Below, one piece after another: positions 11,978 to 14,738 of a stretch of 14,738 bases of DNA. A program made the position numbers and the translations under genes. Below the pieces are notes generated by a model. The model saw nothing but the letters and a program-made list of their open reading frames with translations. It did no database searches and was not told the origin of the DNA. This DNA is from Thiohalocapsa sp964524185 (GTDB lineage Bacteria > Pseudomonadota > Gammaproteobacteria > Chromatiales > Chromatiaceae), in assembly GCA_964524185.1 (NCBI GenBank), contig CAZGCI010000093.1, positions 1 to 14,738 of the forward strand, given 5' to 3'. The first letter of the stretch is position 1; each line of letters opens with the position of its first letter.

Positions 11978-12652
11978 ATGCCACCGATCGATCCACTACC
12001 CTGGTGGGACTGGCCCGACTTCGCCCGTGTCGCAGTGGTGCTCGCCGCGGTGGCCGCGGCGGGCGCACTCGGGACGCTGCTGCTGCGTGCCGCTGGCCGC
12101 AAACCCGCCGAAGACCGCCCTGACCAGCCCCTGCGCCACAGCCCAGCCGGGCAGGATCACAGCATGATGAGCGGCAGCTCTAAGCACGAGGAGTTCCCCA
12201 CCCGCGAAGCGGATCCGGTGTTGCGGCTGCTGCACCGCGTGCTGCGGCTGGCCACCTATCTGTTGGCCATCGCGATGGTGGTGGTGGTCCTGGAGGGCGT
12301 GGTCAGTGTCCTCAACGACCTCTACACCCACATCTCGGCGCCGCCCTACTTCCTGATGCCGGATATTGTCAGGACCTTTGGGTCCTTCCTTGCTGTGCTC
12401 ATCGCCTACGAGATCTTCGCCAACATCACCCTCTACCTACGGTCCGACGTGTTTCCAGTGAAGCTCGTGGTGGCCACTGCGGTGATGGCCATTGCGCGGA
12501 AGATCATCATTCTGGACATGGAGGAGTACACGGCGCTGGACCTGATGGGCATCGGCGTCGTTGTGCTGGCCCTCGGCGTTGCCTACTGGCTCATCTCCCA
12601 GGCCGACACCTGCAGCGGCATCCCCCAATGGCGAGGTGAAGGAGAACCATGA
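11978..12652 (+). CDS. PsiE-like (phosphate-starvation-inducible family) membrane protein
   Basis: 224 residues. The PsiE-family core (PF06146) spans about 85-208, with four hydrophobic helices at roughly 90-112, 132-152, 162-178 and 190-207 and the pattern VRTFGSFLAVLIAYE. An additional helix at 15-36 precedes it, followed by a polar linker. PsiE of E. coli is an inner-membrane protein induced by phosphate starvation, of unknown mechanism. I chose 11978 because GGAG lies six bases upstream. A second candidate, Met63 at 12164 with AGGA upstream, would remove the extra helix and give a more standard length. The stop codon overlaps the next ATG (ATGA), so it is translationally coupled to the second DUF3298 gene. 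No Pho box was found. Confidence 0.78.
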   Translation: MPPIDPLPWWDWPDFARVAVVLAAVAAAGALGTLLLRAAGRKPAEDRPDQPLRHSPAGQDHSMMSGSSKHEEFPTREADPVLRLLHRVLRLATYLLAIAMVVVVLEGVVSVLNDLYTHISAPPYFLMPDIVRTFGSFLAVLIAYEIFANITLYLRSDVFPVKLVVATAVMAIARKIIILDMEEYTALDLMGIGVVVLALGVAYWLISQADTCSGIPQWRGEGEP

Positions 12653-13617
12653 CGGCTCAGCGGCGCGTCCGACAATCAGTGCAAACATCGATGGCAGCAC
12701 CCACAGCGGCACGCCGCCACCGACTGGCGGTGGTGGCTGCAGCATTCGCGCTCTCGGCCCTTGCAACCGCTGCCGCGCAGGAGCAGCGAAGCGACCCCGC
12801 CACGGACTCGAATGTGCTGGTCTTGACGCCAACCGACACGGCGTCGGACCCGGTCGGGCCAGAGCCCGCCGCCGTGGCCGACACGCAAACGCCCACGCAC
12901 ACGCCCAAGGCGACCTTGACGCGGGAGATCATCGACGACGGCAAGGCCGTGCATCTGTTCCATGCCCGCGACGACCTGCTGGAGGTCGAGGCCGTCTACC
13001 CGGTGCTGCCGGGGGATGCGCCATCCATCGCGCGCGCCAACGCGGTCATTGCCGCGGCCTTCTCGGCAGCGGCGGAGACATTCCTAGCAGAGTACGACGC
13101 GATGCTGGCCAACAACGGCGGTGAGCACATCGGCAGCCCCTGGTCCTTTTCACTGGGTTACCAGGGCGTGCATATCACCGACACGCTCATTGCCGTCGAC
13201 GGCGGCGGCTATCGATACAGCGGCGGCGCCCACGGCGGTGCCCTGTATTTGCCGTTGGTGCTGGAACGCGATGCTGGCGCGGCGCTAGCACCCGCGAAAC
13301 TGTTCCGGCCGGACAGCGACTGGCTCGACGTGCTGGCGCGTTACTGCCGCACGGCCCTCGCGGAGCGCGAGCCCTTTCGCGACGAGCGGGATGCGCCTTC
13401 GGCCGAGTCCCCGGATGACTGGCTCCTGGATGGCACGGCACCCACTGCGGACAACTATGGGCTCTTGCTGCCGTTAAACGACGGCATCCGCGTGACCTTC
13501 GGCCACTACCAAATTGGCGCCTACGCGATCGGCGACTTTCACGTCACGGTGCCCTACGCGGAGCTCCGCACGCAATTGAACCCGGCATTATTCCCCGGGC
13601 ACGCAGCAACCGAGTAG
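12649..13617 (+). CDS. Exported DUF3298 domain protein, paralogue of the LprI-DUF3298 gene
   Basis: 322 residues. A signal peptide covers about 22-43 (RRHRLAVVAAAFALSALATAAAQ), and a Thr/Pro-rich linker runs to about 90. The DUF4163/DUF3298 module occupies about 95-315, with YSGGAHGG at 190-197. It matches the upstream fusion protein in the GGAHGG core, in GTAPxADNY and in the C-terminal YAIG..xVxVPYxEL..xLxPxLFP. The two are clearly paralogues, but this one lacks the LprI domain. AAGGAG precedes the ATG, which overlaps the PsiE-like stop. It is likely periplasmic. Being coupled to a membrane protein and a second copy suggests a small envelope module. It ends 105 bases before nrdB. Confidence 0.85.
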   Translation: MTAQRRVRQSVQTSMAAPTAARRHRLAVVAAAFALSALATAAAQEQRSDPATDSNVLVLTPTDTASDPVGPEPAAVADTQTPTHTPKATLTREIIDDGKAVHLFHARDDLLEVEAVYPVLPGDAPSIARANAVIAAAFSAAAETFLAEYDAMLANNGGEHIGSPWSFSLGYQGVHITDTLIAVDGGGYRYSGGAHGGALYLPLVLERDAGAALAPAKLFRPDSDWLDVLARYCRTALAEREPFRDERDAPSAESPDDWLLDGTAPTADNYGLLLPLNDGIRVTFGHYQIGAYAIGDFHVTVPYAELRTQLNPALFPGHAATE

Positions 13618-13722
13618 CCGCCGCTGAGCGGCAAGGACTGCGCCACGCCGGCGCCAGCCGTTGCCAACTGAGCCAAGCTCGACACCACAACACCCGCAAC
13701 CGACCGACCCGGAGGAGATTCA
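13618..13722. other. Spacer before nrdB
   Basis: This 105-base gap holds a short GCCGC/GCGGC hairpin at 13620-13632 straight after the DUF3298 stop, without a T tract. A strong ribosome-binding site, GGAGGAG, lies at 13711-13717. I see no NrdR dyad and no clear sigma70 promoter here, unlike the region before nrdA. Confidence 0.5.
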
Positions 13723-14738
13723 ATGCTGAACTGGGACGACCCCCTCGCCACGCCGGCCAACCGCAACCGCACGGGGCACCAGCCATTGCCGCCGGGCTGT
13801 GCAGCCTTCGACGACGGCGCGGCCGCCGCCGATGACGACGTCCAACTCGCCGGGCAGGCCGTGCCGGCACCAACCGCACGCCCAGGCGACGGCCTGCTGG
13901 CCACTGACGTGCTCATGCGCACCGCCGGCGCCGCCCCGGTGGTGAGCCCGAACCCCTTGCCGCCCCAACGCGCCCTGCTGGACGAGGCACCGGCCATCGG
14001 CCCATCGGCCCCGTCACCCACCGCCGACCCCCGCGACGATGGCAGCGCCCAGGGCGGTGCTACGGGTCTAGAGAAGCTGGAGATGGGCGCCGGGCGGTTG
14101 CGCGTCGACGACAAGCGCATCATCAACTGCAAGGCAGACCTGAACCAGCTGGTGCCATTCAAGTACGACTGGGCCTGGCAGAAGTACCTGGATGGCTGCG
14201 CCAACCACTGGATGCCGCAAGAGGTCAACATGAACGCGGACATCGCGCTCTGGAAGGACCCGAACGGCCTCACCGACGACGAGCGCACCATCATCAAGCG
14301 CAACTTGGGCTTCTTCTCCACCGCCGACAGCCTGGTCGCCAATAACCTAGTCCTGGCCGTCTACCGCCACATCACCAACCCCGAGTGTCGCCAATACCTG
14401 CTCCGCCAGGCCTTCGAGGAAGCCTTGCACACCCACGCCTATCAATACGTGGTAGAGAGCCTAGGCCTGGACGAGGGCGAGATCTTCAACATGTACCGCG
14501 AGGTGCCCGCGGTGGCGCGCAAGGCCGAATGGGCGCTGCCCTTCACCCAATACCTGGCCGATCCGCACTTCCATACCGGCACGCCGGAGAACGACCAGCG
14601 GCTGCTGCGCGAGCTGGTCGCCTTCTACATCATCTTCGAGGGCATCTTCTTCTACGTCGGCTTCGTGCAGGTGCTGAGCATGGGCCGGCGCAACAAGATG
14701 ACCGGCACCGCCGAGCAGTTCCAGTACATCCTGCGCGA
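13723..14738 (+). CDS. nrdB: Class Ia ribonucleoside-diphosphate reductase small (beta) subunit (3' partial)
   Basis: 338 codons are open to the window end with no stop. This subunit houses the di-iron centre and tyrosyl radical that NrdA uses. About 115 N-terminal residues are Ala/Pro/Asp-rich and look disordered, as in Pseudomonas-type NrdB. The conserved core starts at RVDDKRIINCKADLNQLVPF. Iron ligands Glu233 and His236 and the radical Tyr240 are seen in EALHTHAYQ, the spacing of Glu115, His118 and Tyr122 in E. coli. A further ligand is the Glu in IIFEGIFFYVGF. The sequence stops within KMTGTAEQFQYILR, just before the last Glu/His ligands, which are cut off by the window edge. The start has GGAGGAG five bases upstream. 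The gene is separated from nrdA by the accessory genes and has no visible NrdR box, so its expression may be uncoupled from nrdA. Confidence 0.95.
   Translation, partial: MLNWDDPLATPANRNRTGHQPLPPGCAAFDDGAAAADDDVQLAGQAVPAPTARPGDGLLATDVLMRTAGAAPVVSPNPLPPQRALLDEAPAIGPSAPSPTADPRDDGSAQGGATGLEKLEMGAGRLRVDDKRIINCKADLNQLVPFKYDWAWQKYLDGCANHWMPQEVNMNADIALWKDPNGLTDDERTIIKRNLGFFSTADSLVANNLVLAVYRHITNPECRQYLLRQAFEEALHTHAYQYVVESLGLDEGEIFNMYREVPAVARKAEWALPFTQYLADPHFHTGTPENDQRLLRELVAFYIIFEGIFFYVGFVQVLSMGRRNKMTGTAEQFQYILR

Noticed and set aside
11949..12167. ORF starting at the ATGA overlap after the LprI-DUF3298 gene
   Set aside because: It is a shifted frame over the PsiE-like gene. The PsiE frame has clear transmembrane helices and its own ribosome site at 11978.

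Overview
This is a 14.7 kb, GC-rich stretch of a gammaproteobacterial chromosome. The class Ia ribonucleotide reductase resembles the Pseudomonas/Xanthomonas type. The di-heme cytochrome c, and a palindromic repeat I recall from Chromatiales and Xanthomonadales genomes, would fit a purple sulfur bacterium or a relative. That placement is inference; no rRNA or marker gene fixes it.

Layout. Positions 3-2480 hold the C-terminal four fifths of an RND efflux permease (+). A di-heme cytochrome c (2671-3696, -) converges on it. A 427-base divergent region follows, carrying three DnaA-box-like sites, a sigma70-type promoter and two NrdR-box-like sites, and then nrdA (4124-8236, +). nrdA is interrupted by a 379-residue intein with a LAGLIDADG endonuclease. 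Next comes a 468-base non-coding stretch with a hairpin-rich dispersed repeat. After it lie a DUF2442 gene, a tight three-gene set (pRiA4b ORF-3 family, DUF6398, and an unrecognised two-repeat protein), and an envelope operon (LprI-DUF3298 fusion, PsiE-like membrane protein, second DUF3298 protein). nrdB starts at 13723 and runs off the end of the window.

How it fits together. NrdA and NrdB are the two subunits of one enzyme and are usually encoded side by side. Here about 5.5 kb of unrelated genes lies between them. The nrdA promoter appears wired both to nucleotide status (NrdR) and to replication initiation (DnaA), as is known for E. coli nrdAB.

The most unusual point is the intein. It sits between Gln and Gly of the VNQ|GGKRKGA segment, the specificity-transmitting loop 2 of the large subunit. 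It has Cys1, a block B TSGH and a terminal His-Asn, but the first C-extein residue is Gly instead of Cys, Ser or Thr. Canonical splicing needs that nucleophile, so an essential enzyme seems to depend on non-canonical splicing or on another copy. The second candidate for something undescribed is the pRiA4b ORF-3/DUF6398/two-barrel gene set. The third is the LprI-DUF3298/PsiE/DUF3298 operon, whose domains point towards lysozyme sensing or inhibition.
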